64,000 bases of DNA from Mortierella sp. BCC40632 (GCA_011634665.1 WAEK01000008.1:1729501-1793500); one strand, 5' to 3'; shown: positions 1 to 12,690, counted from the stretch's first letter. The notes: a model not told the origin generated them from the sequence alone. A program made the numbers and translations.

Positions 1-228
1 TGACCGAGTGCACCACCTCGATTGGTTGATCTGTTCCCCCTCCCGTTTGCATGAGGCCTCTCTAATTGACAGTACTTTTCGGACAGTAGACAGGAGATGA
101 GATGGCCTCCTCTTCACACACCAGACAAACCCCCTTTTTCGATGATCTATGCTTTGTTGTTTATTTGTATGTCTCGTTTCGTCTAATCTTCCCCAGTGAA
201 TTGGAAGGAGCTGAGCAGCGCCTTTCCT
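1..228. other. Left edge, 3' side of desaturase gene
   Basis: No credible coding region or RNA gene seen; this holds the 3' flank of the minus-strand desaturase gene. Confidence 0.5.
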
Positions 229-1501
229 TCAATCATCCTTTTGCTTTTGGGCGTCGACTGCCATCTCATCGTAAGCATGGTCATCCGCCCGTCGAAGCTT
301 GCCCGCTGTTTTGCGTCCAGCCTTGTGGTCCTCGATCGTCCGGCCCAAACGAGACTGGGGACCATAGCTCGGCTCTGTGATAAACTTCCAATGGACTAAC
401 AGCCAAGAGGTATGGTACGCCATCGAATCATAGAACTCGGGTGCAATGGCGCGGACCTGAGGGAGTCGCGACCAAGCAACCTTGGTGACTGATTGCGATC
501 AACATTGATAGTGAAAAAGAAGGCTACAGTATTAGATATGATTTCTCTGAAACGTAACAGCATACAAAAAGCCCAAAAGAGTACTTACAGTCATGGTGCT
601 CCATGTGCAAACCAATATTCATGTAGGGCTTATTAAGGATTCCATAGTATGAGTATGTCTCTTGTCCGTCATCAAAGGTGTAATGCTCCTGGATAAAATG
701 TGCAGCTCCAGGATGCAGACCATAACCAAACCAAAGCGATGTAAAGAGGTAAAGTAGGCCGCGAAGACCACAGAACTTGATCACGAGTGCATCAGAGCAG
801 ATGGTGAAAACAATGTTGTAGATCTCCCAGGTCGAAGGCCTCTTCTTCATCGCTGCACCACGGACGACATACATGACTGGGTAGATGAGAAGCCAGAGAA
901 ACTTCAGAGCAGCATTGCCCCGAATCAGTTTTTTTTCCCACTCTAGGGGCATGTCGGGGTCCATGCCCGAAACGCCCTGATACGTGTGATGCTCGAGGTG
1001 ATACCGACGAAACGAAGCATAGATTGGGACGGGGATGCCGACGTTGGCGATCAAGCCAACAATCTTGTTTAGGAACACTGTCGGAGCTGCATGGTTATGG
1101 GTTGCCTCGTGGATAAGAACGCCGTAGAGAGCCGTGATAGAACCTCCGACAAAGTAAGCAAAGACAACGAATCCCCAAAAGGTCTCTGTCCAAACCCTGC
1201 CAAAGAGATATGCAAAGTAAATCTGAGCTGCAGCTGCGACGACGGTGATGAGGCTTGTCCTAGAGTCGTGGCCATAAAGTGATTCGATCTCGGGATGCTT
1301 CTTGAGAATGGCAAGCTTGCGCTTCATGTGGGGTTCGTCCATGTTGTCCATCGCAATGTCATCATCCTTGCGCGGATCGGACTTTTCCCAATCGCCAAGA
1401 TACAGAGGGAAGCGACCATCGAGGGCTTTGGGATCACCCTCAGGGAGCAGTTCCTGATACTTTTCCCGCTGGTTCACTGTGGGCGAGGAGGAGGAGGACA
1501 T
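229..1501 (-). CDS. DES1: Sphingolipid delta-4 desaturase, two exons
   Basis: Membrane di-iron desaturase expected to put the delta-4 double bond into dihydroceramide in the ER. Exons on the minus strand are 1501-589 and 488-229, separated by a 100-bp intron (donor GTAAGT, acceptor CAG); the joined product is 390 residues, normal for the family. All three histidine clusters are present: HEATH at about residue 131, HLEHH at 168-172, and NIGLHMEHHD at about 295-304, which the splice continues as F-T-K. Hydrophobic stretches around 83-130, 145-163, 200-213 and 230-260 fit membrane segments. A second upstream ATG in frame (1579) would add 26 residues; the start at 1501 was chosen because MSSSSSP begins a typical hydrophilic N-terminus. 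Upstream on the same strand lies TATATAAA near 1836-1829. The third box has L and M where Y and N are common, still histidine-complete. A sphingolipid C4-hydroxylase activity cannot be excluded. Confidence 0.93.
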
Positions 1502-2718
1502 TGGCTCGACTTTTATGTCGAAAGTGATGACAAAAGGCGTTGACGGAAGCGAAGGAAGTGATGTCAGGGACAAGCACACAATGGAGCAAGGGATGAGGAT
1601 GAGAACAAAGAGAGCAATTGTGAGAGGCGATAATAAAAAGGAGACATCACGGCGACATTAGGAACGCAGGCGATGCCCCTTTGTGGTTGGGCCATCCTGT
1701 CATTCCTCCCTTCTACTGAATGCAGCTCCACCAGAAGTTTGAACCCCCTTTTATGTATCCCTGTAGCCGACGCGACAAAGAGTCTGCGATAAAGTTTTTT
1801 CCGGTGACGATTACATTCTTTTTTTTTTTTTATATACCCCATTGTTGAGTGTTAATGATCTTTCACTCCTTGCTCTTCAAGTTCGATTGGTCATACCTTT
1901 CAGGATTTCTTTTGTGATTAATCACGCTCTCGCTATCATACCGTATGTTCCCCTCTGTGCTCTTTGTTCTGCTTCCTACACCATACCCTCCGACTAGCTC
2001 AGATGATTGCTCGGGCGTACCATCAGATCGTTTGCTGGCCCTGTCTGCAATGCTGCCCGGGTGATTAGACTTTGTTGTTTCTCTCGCTCCTTTTTCTTTC
2101 AAAGCTTGAGCCATTTGTCCCTCCCCATTGGAATGAGTTCTCCGAGGCGTGCTTCTGGCCTGGGACTCATCTTCATTCTTCCCACGCGCCCGGCTCTCTG
2201 GGCCACGTTGTCTTTTCTCGAGGAGTACCATCTAGCGTCGTCTTTGTGAGACAGAGATGGTGGTTACAGATGTCCCCCACTCTTTTGTGGGACAGCGCCC
2301 CCTTGAGTTTGAGCGACGTGCCAGCAGACCTTTTGTTTTGAAGTTCATACCAAGCGTCCTTCTTCTATGATCTCACGTTTTCCTATTCTTTTTCTTTTTT
2401 TTTTTCCTTTTTCTTTTTTCTTTTTTTTTTATTACCTTTTTTTTCCTTTTTTTTTCTCTCTCTTTTTTCTCTTTTTTGCTTTCTTTTCTTTGGGTGTTCA
2501 AACGCATGCCACAATCAATGTTCTCCCTATTTTGTCGTGTCCTGGGCCTGTCTTTTTCCCTCGGTTGGATCCATACCCTCTAGTTCTCGTTCTCCATTTC
2601 AGCGTCCCTTGTTCGGATACTCCTTTCAAGCGTTACGAACATCGTTCAAATCAATTTCACCCCTTGTTCGTCTTTTTTCCACCGATTTCTCCTGGCCACC
2701 TCGTCATCCAACTTCAAG
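1502..2718. promoter_or_regulatory. Divergent intergenic region, desaturase / RRM gene
   Basis: The two flanking genes point away from each other, so this 1.2-kb stretch should hold both promoters. A TATATAAA on the minus strand lies near 1836-1829. On the plus strand a nearly pure pyrimidine tract runs from about 2380 to 2500, mostly T with C, followed by a C/T-rich leader up to the ATG at 2719. Short open frames here have no recognisable motif and are disregarded. Confidence 0.45.
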
Positions 2719-4461
2719 ATGAAGAGAAGCAACGACTACATTCAGAATCACGACGGATATAAGAAGCCCCGGGTGGGCCAAGGCTATAACGGCTACCAAG
2801 GAGGCCCCAACGCCAATATGGGCAGCATGGGCAGCATCAGCAACCTCAGCAATATGGGTGGTATGGGAGGCATGGGCAATATGGGAAACCCCGCTGCTGT
2901 GGACATGTACGGAGGCAATGGATATGGTACCAATCCCATGATGATGATGGGCGCGTATGGACAGATGGCTGGCTCTCAATATGGCGCTGACCCTACTCTT
3001 GCACTGCCCTCGGCCTATGCTCCATATCCAGCAGCTCCTTTCGGTTCGCCTTATAACGCTACGCCCTTCAACGTGTCCTACCCAATGGGCAGCGGATCAG
3101 GAGTCCCTACCGGCCGCACTGTCTATATTGGCAATGTCCCCATCGATGCCACGATCGAGGATATCCTTAACCAAGTCCGCACAGGCCTCGTCGAAAGCGC
3201 AAAATTCTTGCCTGACAAGAACTGTGCGTTCCTCTCGTTTATGGATGCAAGCGCCGCCATGGCCTTCCACCATGAAGGCACCGCAAAGAAGATTACGATC
3301 CTGGGACAAGACGTCAAGGTCGGATGGGGTAAGCCTTCAGCAGTGCCGAATCAAGTACTCCAAGCAGTTCAACAAGGTGCCACTCGCAACGTTTTCATTG
3401 GAGGATTTGACGAGTCGATCACAGATGAGCAGCTGAGAGCTGACTGCTCCACCTTTGGCACCATCGACACTGTCAAAATCCTGCGTGAAAAGGGTATTGC
3501 ATTTGTACACTTTACAAGCATTGGAAGCGCGATGAAGGCAGTCCAGGGACTGCCCCAAGACCCCAAGTATAATAGCCGACGCATCAACTATGGCAAGGAC
3601 CGGTGTGCCAAATTTGCTAGCTCTACGACTTCTAGCGGCTCAAATGCTACATTTGGGTTTGGATCGGCTGGTTATGGCAACTATGGATCATCAATGCCTG
3701 GCATGTTCTCGTCCAACTTTGACCGCTATGGTGCTGGAGGCCGCTCTGGCAGCAATGGAGCAACAAACACAAGCACAGTGCCACTGAATGTATTGCATGC
3801 GGAAGGTAACCGTACTGTTTATATCGGAGGAATCAGCCCCGAAGCGGCGTGCGAGGATATTTGCAATGCTATCCGTGGAGGTGTCTTGAGCAAGATCCGT
3901 TACTTCCCAGCCAAGCATATTGCATTCGTCACATTTGCCGACCCAGAGGCTGCTAGCAATTTCCTGAAGCAGGGATCGGAGCAGGGAGTTGTCATCAAGG
4001 CTCGGCGTGTCAAGGTCAACTGGGGTCAGAATGCACACACCCTCCCTTTGCCTGTGGTTCAGGCCTTTTCCAATGGAGCCACACGCAACGTGTACCTTGG
4101 TGGCGTTGAAGGCATCCTAGATGCTGCCAAGATCCGACAGGACTTTACCGAGTTTGGCGAGGTTGAGCTGGTGAACATGCTGCCAGAGAAGAACTGTGGA
4201 TTTGTCAACTTTACAGACGTATTGTCGGCTGTTAAGGCTGTTGAGGGCATCAAGCGTAAGCCAGAATATGTCAACATCCGTGTCAACTTCGGTAAAGATC
4301 GATGCGGCAACCCGCCCAAGGCCAACCGAATGGCATCGTCGGGTGCCGAGGATGGACAAGGTGGATCAGCAGCCAATAGCGCCACTGCTGCGGAGGACAA
4401 TGGCAGGGGCAGCGCAAACAGTCGGGACTTTGACGAAGACGACGAGATGTTCCAGGCTTAA
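2719..4461 (+). CDS. MRN1: Four-RRM RNA-binding protein, Mrn1/Nrd1 family
   Basis: Intronless gene for a 580-residue protein. A Gly/Met/Asn-rich low-complexity N-terminus (about residues 20-95) is followed by four RNA-recognition motifs: about 133-205 (RNP2 TVYIGNV, RNP1-like NCAFLSFM), 223-297 (NVFIGGF, GIAFVHFT), 374-447 (TVYIGGI, HIAFVTFA) and 465-537 (NVYLGGV, NCGFVNFT). A G/S/N-rich linker separates RRM2 from RRM3, and the C-terminus is acidic (DEDDEMF). The RRM spacing and the repeated VxxNxGKDRC / VxVxWGxP segments after the RRMs are those of fission yeast Nrd1 and budding yeast Mrn1, which bind mRNA and repress differentiation genes or regulate translation. The ATG follows a long pyrimidine leader and is the first in frame. 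Confidence 0.92.
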   Translation: MKRSNDYIQNHDGYKKPRVGQGYNGYQGGPNANMGSMGSISNLSNMGGMGGMGNMGNPAAVDMYGGNGYGTNPMMMMGAYGQMAGSQYGADPTLALPSAYAPYPAAPFGSPYNATPFNVSYPMGSGSGVPTGRTVYIGNVPIDATIEDILNQVRTGLVESAKFLPDKNCAFLSFMDASAAMAFHHEGTAKKITILGQDVKVGWGKPSAVPNQVLQAVQQGATRNVFIGGFDESITDEQLRADCSTFGTIDTVKILREKGIAFVHFTSIGSAMKAVQGLPQDPKYNSRRINYGKDRCAKFASSTTSSGSNATFGFGSAGYGNYGSSMPGMFSSNFDRYGAGGRSGSNGATNTSTVPLNVLHAEGNRTVYIGGISPEAACEDICNAIRGGVLSKIRYFPAKHIAFVTFADPEAASNFLKQGSEQGVVIKARRVKVNWGQNAHTLPLPVVQAFSNGATRNVYLGGVEGILDAAKIRQDFTEFGEVELVNMLPEKNCGFVNFTDVLSAVKAVEGIKRKPEYVNIRVNFGKDRCGNPPKANRMASSGAEDGQGGSAANSATAAEDNGRGSANSRDFDEDDEMFQA

Positions 4462-4605
4462 AAGATAACAAACGGTATATACGTCCTTGCGAATTTTCGC
4501 CCGAGGGAAGGTGAATGTGGGACTGGCGTCGTAAGATAAGGGATAACAATGTCACGGCATGATCGGCTAGGGAATCGTTGAGGAACTTGTGTATCATAGC
4601 AGAAT

Positions 4606-4636
<31 letters not shown>

Positions 4637-4895
4637 CGAATGCAAGTATCTCTTTTTTTCTTCTATCTCGAATCTCGATTGACATCAGGTCAGTCAACAC
4701 CAACTGAGAATGGATGGCTTACGCAGCAAAGCCTTTTTTTTTTCAACATTTAAAAGGAGAAGCCTCTCTCTCTACTCAGCTGCGCACCCGTTTTTCTTGA
4801 ACTCTCACTCCTTTCAACATATCCACCCACTCAGACCCCTACCTTATATCCTCTTTTCGATCTCCCACACCTTCCCCTGACATCAACCAAGCACA
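4462..4895. other. Intergenic with A28 tract and peroxiredoxin leader
   Basis: An uninterrupted run of 28 A lies at 4606-4633, 145 bp after the RRM gene stop. The peroxiredoxin promoter follows, with a TTTAAAAGG near 4749 and a C/T-rich leader up to the ATG at 4896. Confidence 0.5.
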
Positions 4896-5695
4896 ATGAT
4901 CGCCAGTGTAGGAAAGCCAGCTCCCGTTTTCACAGCCCAGGCGGTAGTCGATGGAGAAATCAAAGAGGTTTCTCTAAACGACTATAAGGGCCGTTATGTC
5001 GTCCTGTTCTTCTATCCGCTCGACTTTTCCTTTGTCTGCCCAACCGAGATTGTTGCGTTCTCAGAAGCTTTGGACAAGTTTAAAGAGTTGAATGATACGG
5101 CTGTTCTAGCCTGCTCCTGTGACTCAGCCTATTCGCACTTGGCATGGGTTAACACTCCTCGAACTCAGGGTGGGCTTGGCGAGATGAAGATCCCAATCCT
5201 GTCGGATTTCACAAAGAAGATTGCCACTAACTACGGTGTCCTGAAAGACGAAGAAGGTAATGCTGAGAGGAAGAACCCCTCTGCGCAGTCGTCTCGCCTT
5301 TCTTTCTTTTTTATTAACTTTGATTGGCTGGTGCGACTGTAGGTATCGCGTTCAGAGGCCTATTCATCATTGATGGTCAACAGATTGTGCGCCAGATCAC
5401 CATCAACGATGTCCAGGTTGGTCGTAGCGTTGAAGAAACCATCCGTTTAGTCGAGGCGTTCCAGTTCACGGATGAGGTACTCTTTAGTTGAAGGCTTCTT
5501 CCTTTGCGCTGGCAAATACTATTTTGCCTTCCTATTTACTTGCAATCTGCACTTTGGCTAAAGTCGCCCGACTAATTTATACCAATTGCCTCGACTTGTT
5601 CATAGCACGGCGAGGTGTGTCCTATTGGATGGACAAAGGGTACGGCATCCATCAAACCAACCATTCCAGGATCGAAAAAAGCATCGACTGCCTAA
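4896..5695 (+). CDS. TSA1: Typical 2-Cys peroxiredoxin (thioredoxin peroxidase), three exons
   Basis: Reduces hydrogen peroxide and alkyl hydroperoxides, recycled by thioredoxin; probably cytosolic because no leader is seen. Exons are 4896-5256, 5343-5476 and 5606-5695, all with GT-AG introns (86 and 129 bp) in consistent phase; the product is 194 residues, the usual length. The peroxidatic cysteine is Cys48 in FSFVCPTE, and the resolving cysteine is Cys170 in GEVCPIGW, encoded by the third exon. The region between them contains the family pattern [22 protein letters not shown] and a [12 protein letters not shown] strand. The C-terminus after the resolving cysteine carries the SIKP segment of over-oxidation-sensitive enzymes. 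No frame problem is present. Confidence 0.95.
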
Positions 5696-7309
5696 AACAG
5701 GCCAAAATGGTTAACCCAGAGTACTCGACCCCAATAAAAATAGACGCATCATCTAGGCTTCGGCTACATCTGCGATTTTGTTTTATTCATCCTTTGGTTC
5801 CATTTACGTGTTGTCCACTACCCTGGGGCTTTATTCCCTTCCTATTCCTATAACTAAAATTTTCTCTGTACACATGGACGACATTGAGCAAAATCCTGAC
5901 CAGTTCCTCAACGTATATCTTCCAGAAGGCAAAGATCCAGGAGCAAAATATAAACGCAAAAATGAGGCGAATCAGACAAGTGTCAAAACATGTGTACAAT
6001 GTTTGTCGCTTCGTTTAGTTAAACCAATGGAGAAAGTATACAATACAAAGGGAGATACCTCTCCCCAATAGACTAGTCTAGGTTTGACACGGCTCATTAC
6101 ACTGTCGTGATCGCAAAAGCGTGGCAAAGGTCTCGTCCTTCTATTCTTGGACTTCTCAGCCTTACTTTCATCAAGTCTTGCATCCACTTACACCCTCAGC
6201 TTCGCCTTGTGTCTTTTCTTTCCTTCTCCCTTTCAGTTCATTCCAAAGGTAAACGATCACCGTTGAGCCTATAGGGCATTTGAATTAAAGTACTAATTAC
6301 TTGTAAGGATCTTCTTCTAGACAACTCTAGTTTCCAGAAGAGCTATTTTGGCTGCCCAAGCTACATTGTTGAAGATCCGCCAGCATCTAAACTCTCACCA
6401 GACCCGACAGGCAGTCAGTCGTTCGATTGACTAGAGCACAAAAGGCTCCAGAAGCTCGGGATGGACTTTCGCATGTCTATTCTTTCCTCACACTTTCCTT
6501 TATACTACCACGCGGATCACTCTCTAGCTTACTCTCATCCACAGACAAAACTTGAGTCTTGACTTTCATGCCTGACAGGATAGGGATTTGTTAAATTTCA
6601 GATATATTTCTCTGCCTGGCTACTCACAGACATCATGGACCTTGACAATGAAAAGCCTGCATGTATAACAACTCATGCGAAATAAATTGAAGTTACATGG
6701 GGTCAGACTTACTGTGCTTTAGCGATAGAATCTTGACAGTTAAAGACCCATTCTTCTCTTCACCTTTGGGAAGTTTCGGTTAACTATGATGATTTACAAG
6801 TTTCTTTTCCCACTTCACATATATCCTTGCCTACACATTGCCATTAGCTGCTCAAAATCATTAACGCCTCTTCTTCTTCTCCCTTTGTATATCTACAGTA
6901 AGGTGCTCAACACATAACACTCGCTTCGCCCGCACCTTAAACGCTAACCGGAACTCCATTCAAGTTTCTTTGGGATACTCAGGCACTGGCATTATCCTAA
7001 ATAAAGAACTAAAGCCCATATCATTAGTTACGACACACAGCCCAGAGCGCTCCAAGTCAGCGATTTCTTTATTCTTTCAGAGACAACAAGAGACGGGTAA
7101 TTAGGGTGCAGGTGATCTAGTCTAGAGCAATTGGAGATGGTGAACAAGATTAGATGGTTGGCCGATTGGCTCCCTCCATTATCAGGAGATAATGAGGCAA
7201 CGTTTCACCATCTGTTATCTTATCGTTTCTTCCAACATATTAGATATCCGTTATCGTTCGCCTGCGCCCCCTCGCTTGGGTGGGCGAAGCTTTTCTTTTT
7301 TTTTTCTTT

Positions 7310-7359
<50 letters not shown>

Positions 7360-9746
7360 GCCAAAACTTTTTGAAAATCCTTCCTATCATGAGTAAAGAC
7401 ATGCTATTCATCGAAAAAAGGGATTAAAAGTAAAATAAAGGAAAAAAAAAAAAAAAAAAAAAGATCGCCTAGCCTAGGCCTTGAATGAGATGCACTACAT
7501 TGGGATATGAGACCCCGGTTGTGCATGTATCACATGGTCTCTTTTCCTTTCCTTCTCTCTCTCTCTTCCCACCATGTCATGTGTCCCTCTTCTTTCATGT
7601 CACCACAACTATTTTTTTTTTTCAACCAACAGAAAACAATACCGGCCTTTTGTAGAGTAAACCAATTGGTACAGAAATTGACTACAGCTGGCTGTAACTG
7701 AGGATTCGCTTTTAGAAAACTGCGAGATCATCAGAATCGGGAAACTACCTTAAACAAAAGGGCCCCAGGCGGGGAATACTTGTGAGATTGATCTCTACGT
7801 TCTTTTCGGCATCTTGATTTAGTCAAAATCGTGGGTGTATAAAAAAAAAAAAAGTCTGGCAGAGAGAGAGAGAGAGAGAGACTTGGAGTTTCAGAGGTAT
7901 GGGCGAAGTCAAAAAAAAAATAATAACCCCTGATGCAAAAGGCCGTGACCAATTCAAGTTTATTCCTTCCCAGTTCTGTCTCTAAGAAAAAAAAAAAAGG
8001 AAGGAAGGAAGGAAGGAAGGTAGGAAGGAAAAAAAAAACTGGGCAAGGGAAAATGAGGGTGAGATGGCCCGAATCATTCCGACAGAGCAATTCAAACATC
8101 AACAAAAAAAACAAAAAAAGAAAGGAGGTGCACGAGGGCAGGTTGACGGGATGGTACGGAAAAGATGAGATGCTCCTGTTTTTTTATTGTTATTTTTGAG
8201 TCAAAAAAAAAAAAAAAAGGGCCCAGTGCCGCCACATCCTTTATGGTTCCGTAGTGGCAGATCAAGAACTCCTGTTCCTCGCCAATTAGAGAAAGAAAGA
8301 ACGCTCTTTTTTTTTTACCAACCTCATGCATCGAGATGACTATTGACGTCGTAGTACCAACCCTGAAGTAAACTCTTCTCCACGGTGCAGGAGTACCAAT
8401 GTGGAGAAAATTTGTCAACACAAACAACCCTTTTGTGCATCTGAATATCCTTTGGCGAAACCTATCAATAAAGAGGTAGAGAAACAAAGTCTACTCATCA
8501 ATATACCCACGCTGCACTGCTCCACATGAAGGAGTTGGAAGCACCAATACCGGAGAGAAGGCAAATGAGCGTCTTTGTTAAACGAGAGAAGGAAATGGAG
8601 CGGAGAAGTGGAAGGAGGAGAGGAACATCGTGAGAAGTATCTATAGAAAAGAACTCCGGGCATGCGTGAGAAAGGTCACGCATGCTTTCCATTCAATGGT
8701 CGGGTTCATGTGTCACCAGTCGTTGCCGCAGTTACAAAAAACGGCACCGGTGGAATTGAGCTACGATCGGCTTGGTTCAATTGGGGGCTGGAGGTCTAGA
8801 TTGGTCGAGGTAAGCTATGCTGAAAAAGGAAGGAAATCTAGGGTTTGGCGATTGAATAGGAATAGAGAGTTCAAAAAGGATATGAACAACAAGCAACATA
8901 AAAAAACGAATGGAGTTGCAAAGAATGATTTGACAAAGAGGCAATGTGACCGTGGCATGGTAGAAGGTACGTAGGTTTGGGTATAATGGAAGCTAGAACA
9001 CAATCCGAGGAGGGAAAGGGCATGTGGCATTGTTTTGAGTAGAAAAGAGCAGATTCATTTTCACAGTGGAGACAGACGGTGAATGAAGGTTAAGAACCGT
9101 GCAGTCCCGTAAAGGGATGGTGAGGAAGGAAATGGAAGAGTTAAAGCATCGACTTGTTGTGCAGCAGTCTTGAAGGTCTGGGTGCTGCATCTTTTTATAC
9201 ACGTGGAAAGGTCCATTCTCCTCAGCCTCTACTTGTCTGGGCACTGGCCTCTACTAGAAAAAACCGAGCCGTTCATTTCATAGGAAGGATGTGTCACAAG
9301 GTAGAAGAAAAAAAGAGGCGCATGCAGCAAGGAGACGGGAATTGACCAGGGACAGGGACGGGACGGGACAAGGAGAGCAACAGTGCATTAAGAACAAGTG
9401 GCGCTGAATTAACAGAGTACAGTACTGTGGGCCGTTCAACAACTCATCCTGACAGCCATTCGACAACTCCGCCCTGACATTCATTCATTAAATTGCACCA
9501 TTGGCTATACCAATAAATATAAGAACAAGGCCTTGGCCTTTTCACTTGGCCTTCGCGACCTCATTTTGTTCTCTCTCTCCCTTTCTCTTTCTTTCTCTTT
9601 TCCCCCCTCTCTTTCTCTCTTCGATTTTCTTCTTCATCTCCTCAGCTTCTTTCATCTTCGTCTTTGCCCCAGCTTTTCTGCCTTTCATTTCACCTCTACC
9701 CTCCTTTGTATCCGCCTTATCCTCTCCACGTAACTCTACCATTACC
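5696..9746. other. Gene-poor 4-kb intergenic stretch rich in simple repeats
   Basis: No supported gene. Contents seen: the 3' flank of the peroxiredoxin gene, a T47 run (7312-7358), an A-run near 7442-7462, a short (GA)10 near 7861-7880, a GGAA repeat near 7998-8028, further A-runs near 8200-8218, and a pyrimidine-rich leader (9568-9740) ahead of a small open frame. Open frames within it are short and lack motifs. Confidence 0.5.
7312..7358 (+). repeat. T47 homopolymer
   Basis: Uninterrupted run of 47 T, preceded by T-rich sequence from 7291. Could be a transposon-derived A-tail on the minus strand or a simple tract; nothing else supports an element here. Confidence 0.9.
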
Positions 9747-9911
9747 ATGCATGCTGCACAGAACCCCCGACACGTCCGGATCATTGCCCTCGACAGACGC
9801 TCTTTCAACGAAGAAACAAACCAAGTGGTTGTAATTACGTCGAGAAGCAATCCTGGGGCAAGTCCTCCGACTGCAACCTCCAGTAATTGCAACGGACCTA
9901 CATCCCGCTAG
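9747..9911 (+). CDS. Possible 54-residue small protein
   Basis: Weakly supported. The ATG at 9747 is preceded by AAATATAAG near 9515 and a 170-bp pyrimidine-rich leader, the same promoter layout seen before the confident genes in this window. The peptide is basic and polar, with no signal peptide, membrane segment or recognised motif. It may be the first exon of a longer gene whose later exons were not found, or a relic of one. Confidence 0.2.
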   Translation: MHAAQNPRHVRIIALDRRSFNEETNQVVVITSRSNPGASPPTATSSNCNGPTSR

Positions 9912-11792
9912 AGTGGCTGCAAGACAACAGAATCTTTTTTGCAAGATACTACCCAAAGGTATACGAGCCTTGCATGTTTTCAATTGTACCTTCTTTCCCC
10001 TCTTGTTCCTGAGAAGACCTGCCCTCTCATCATGAAAAATTTGTCCTTAGAATATGAAACAAGCATGGCTGCCGGACGGCCCTGCATTGAGACCAGCCTC
10101 AAGCAAGTCTCGGAGACAATCCATTGCGTCGGAAGCTGCGACAAGCATGGGAATAGAGCAAATCATTAGAAAGAGAGAAGAGGAGATCGTAACCGTGATA
10201 GGTCTGGGCGTTTTTGTGGAATTCAGCTGTGGGACGTGCCCCCCTCTTCCCACCCCCAACTTGGAAGATAGCACACATCTCTGACTGGGCAAATGCTGCT
10301 GGCTGGTTAGTGCTCAAATAAATGTTGCTGTCCTACACAATCGCTGCTCTTTGGTAGAGACCTCTGTAATTTATTGAATGTAATGACAAGAAAAATGGGT
10401 ATGGGAAATGAGAATGAGAATGAAGGAATGGTCATCCCTAGGCATCCCCACCTTGGTTTTTTGGACAAGCGTCTTTCGGTTCGGAGTTTGGCTATGCATG
10501 ATGGATGCATACTACTCAAATGGGCTGACCTTGAGAACGTTTGCTATGTCCCCTGATCTTCCCCCTTTTCTTCAGGCCTCCGTGTTTGACACTTGCATGG
10601 ACAAGACAACAGCCTTGCATTGACCAGGCAGTAGCCTTGCATTCGACAGGACTGCAGCCTCGCACCCGCAGATGGCTACCTTTTAACATTACTCTACCGT
10701 CCCATCCTCCTTTGCCATCCCTCCAAGATAGCCTTTCCTTCTTTTAATTCACATCTACATTTTACCCTCTTTTTCTTTTCTTTTCTCTTTGCCTAAAGGA
10801 TATACTTAGAAAGAGCTTGGCTAGGGAAGATTGATTCAAGTCGCTCTCTTCGCGCCAACCGCGGCCTCAACTCAGAGTCTCCCGCCTGGTGAGGTCCATT
10901 CGCCCCATCGCGATTCAATTCAGTATGGAAGAGCATAGAAGGCATTTATAAAAATGGCCATGGACACCTCAACTTCTCTCTCTGGTTCTGAATGGTTTGG
11001 CAGAGCCACTTTTTTTTGAGAGAGAGAGAGAGAGAGAACCACAAAGGTAGACTAGGAATGCTTCTGGTCATCTAGACCGAGCATTTGCGAGATCCTGCTT
11101 GTCTTGTCTGAACTTATGCAAAAGCTGCAGACTAAATTGTTTAGAATAGGAAGCTTCTTGATTCATTACTGTTCTTGAGCCGATTCAGGCATGGGCTTCC
11201 TATTTCGCCCCTATCAAGTCGCTCAATGGCCTTCCCCTTAATAGCTTTTTAATTAAAGCGCTTTTCAGGTCAAGTAGGCGAGAGTGCACTCCCCTGGGCG
11301 CTTGAATGTACTCTGCCGCGCGCTAAGGCTTTACTCAGTGACACTGCTCTACCTCCAGTCCGTTTGCTATGAGAGAGTACTCAAATGATAGGAGATCTCT
11401 AGCAAGTGGTTATTCGAACCTTGAGGCTTAGATTAACAATGTTGACTGCAAAGTTGTGAATAAGAACCGAGAGTCTCCTGGATCTTGCATTAATGCGACT
11501 AAAATTACTCGAGCTCTGCTAATCGTTCGACGTGCTACCGCTTTGTTGAGAGGCATCGGTCCCTGGCACTGTGGATAGTGATTAGCTAGTTGGAGGAGTA
11601 TTGGCGGCTATAACTGTTTGCGAATGGCTGGTTGTTGGTGCCAGTGTCCTTTGGTAGCTGCTCAGTTGACGGATTGATGCCTGCTTGTCAGTCCTTTGGC
11701 TTCTTTATTATACGACTGTTGTAGGAACATTCTATCGTCAGGGCGCGAGGGTCCCTTTGAGTGTAGTCCCGTTCCTGAAGCGTGAATATTGT

Positions 11793-11884
<92 letters not shown>

Positions 11885-12327
11885 TGATGGTGACGATGAC
11901 GGTGTGATAGATTAGGGGATGGCGCTGACGCAGACGCGTTCTAGCTATGACCTCTCTTCCTTCCCAACCTGCCCGTCTCTGTAGTCCTACTCTTCCTCTT
12001 TGAAATACCATCTCTGCTTCTCTACTCTTCGATCTCAGAGCTTCCAATGAAAACAAAGGAGTCTGCCCTCCCTCCTCCCAAGTGACTGACATTGCCCTCA
12101 AGGCTTAGACCGAGGAAACTCGACCAAGTAGATCGGAAACTCTTCTCCGTGACTCGACGGTGAGGCGTTTCCTCATTGGACAATTGCTGGGTATGAGAAG
12201 GCCCAAGCGTGCGATCCCGTCTTTCACATCGCTAATCAATTCTTTTTTCTCGTTTTAAACCTTAGTGGCACTTACAAAGAGAGTCGTTCCCTATGACAAC
12301 ATCGAGAATGAACTGACTGACTTAAAT
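9912..12327. other. Intergenic 2.4 kb without supported genes
   Basis: Only short motif-free open frames were seen. Around 10605-10660 a short imperfect repeat (CAG-n-AGCCTTGCATT, three copies with the last degenerate) is visible. A perfect (GA)44 array lies at 11794-11881. Confidence 0.45.
11794..11881 (+). repeat. (GA)44 dinucleotide microsatellite
   Basis: Perfect 88-bp alternating GA, ending in GATGGTGATGGTGACGATGACGG. Homopurine mirror-symmetric tract. Confidence 0.97.
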
Positions 12328-12690
12328 CATCGAGGGTGCAAAACCACACTACTCCTGGCATACTGTTGATGCAGCGGATGTCGAGACCGCTCAAAAGGAT
12401 AAACTGGGACCCTTCTACAAAAAAACGCTGCCTAATAGTGTCTCGGCGGATAGCATGAACCTCACAATGCTTGGAGCGGTACTAGACAGACAACCAATAT
12501 CAGAAGATAACAAGACCCTTCGCCAGATAGTCGACAGCGACATCAAGAAGACTGATGGCCATAGCGCGGTGGCCATGGTTGGTCGATCAGGCTCTGGCAA
12601 AACTGCGACGGTGATCGATCTGGAAGGAAGCACTTTGTTGTATACTGCGTGTGTTCGAAAAGACTAATCGATTATGTGCTATCGAAGGAC
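12328..12690 (+). pseudogene. Decayed Crinkler-type P-loop NTPase fragment
   Basis: Remnant of the NTPase part of a CRN-type protein. From about 12328 the frame is open and encodes a stretch ending in the Walker A motif GRSGSGKT (about 12570-12595) followed by ATVIDL; this is how the ATPase module of fungal Crinkler proteins starts. The frame breaks just after: the expected strand HFVVYCVCS continues in a different frame from about 12624 and stops near 12690. Upstream, matching sequence is cut by a TAA at about 12325. No header domain and no rest of the ATPase could be found, so this is a truncated, frameshifted copy. The family assignment rests on the motif and its surrounding pattern, not on a search. 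Confidence 0.55.

Noticed and set aside
1863..2231. 122-residue minus-strand open frame upstream of the desaturase
   Set aside because: Polar, motif-free, lies in the divergent promoter region and has no intron or leader pattern.
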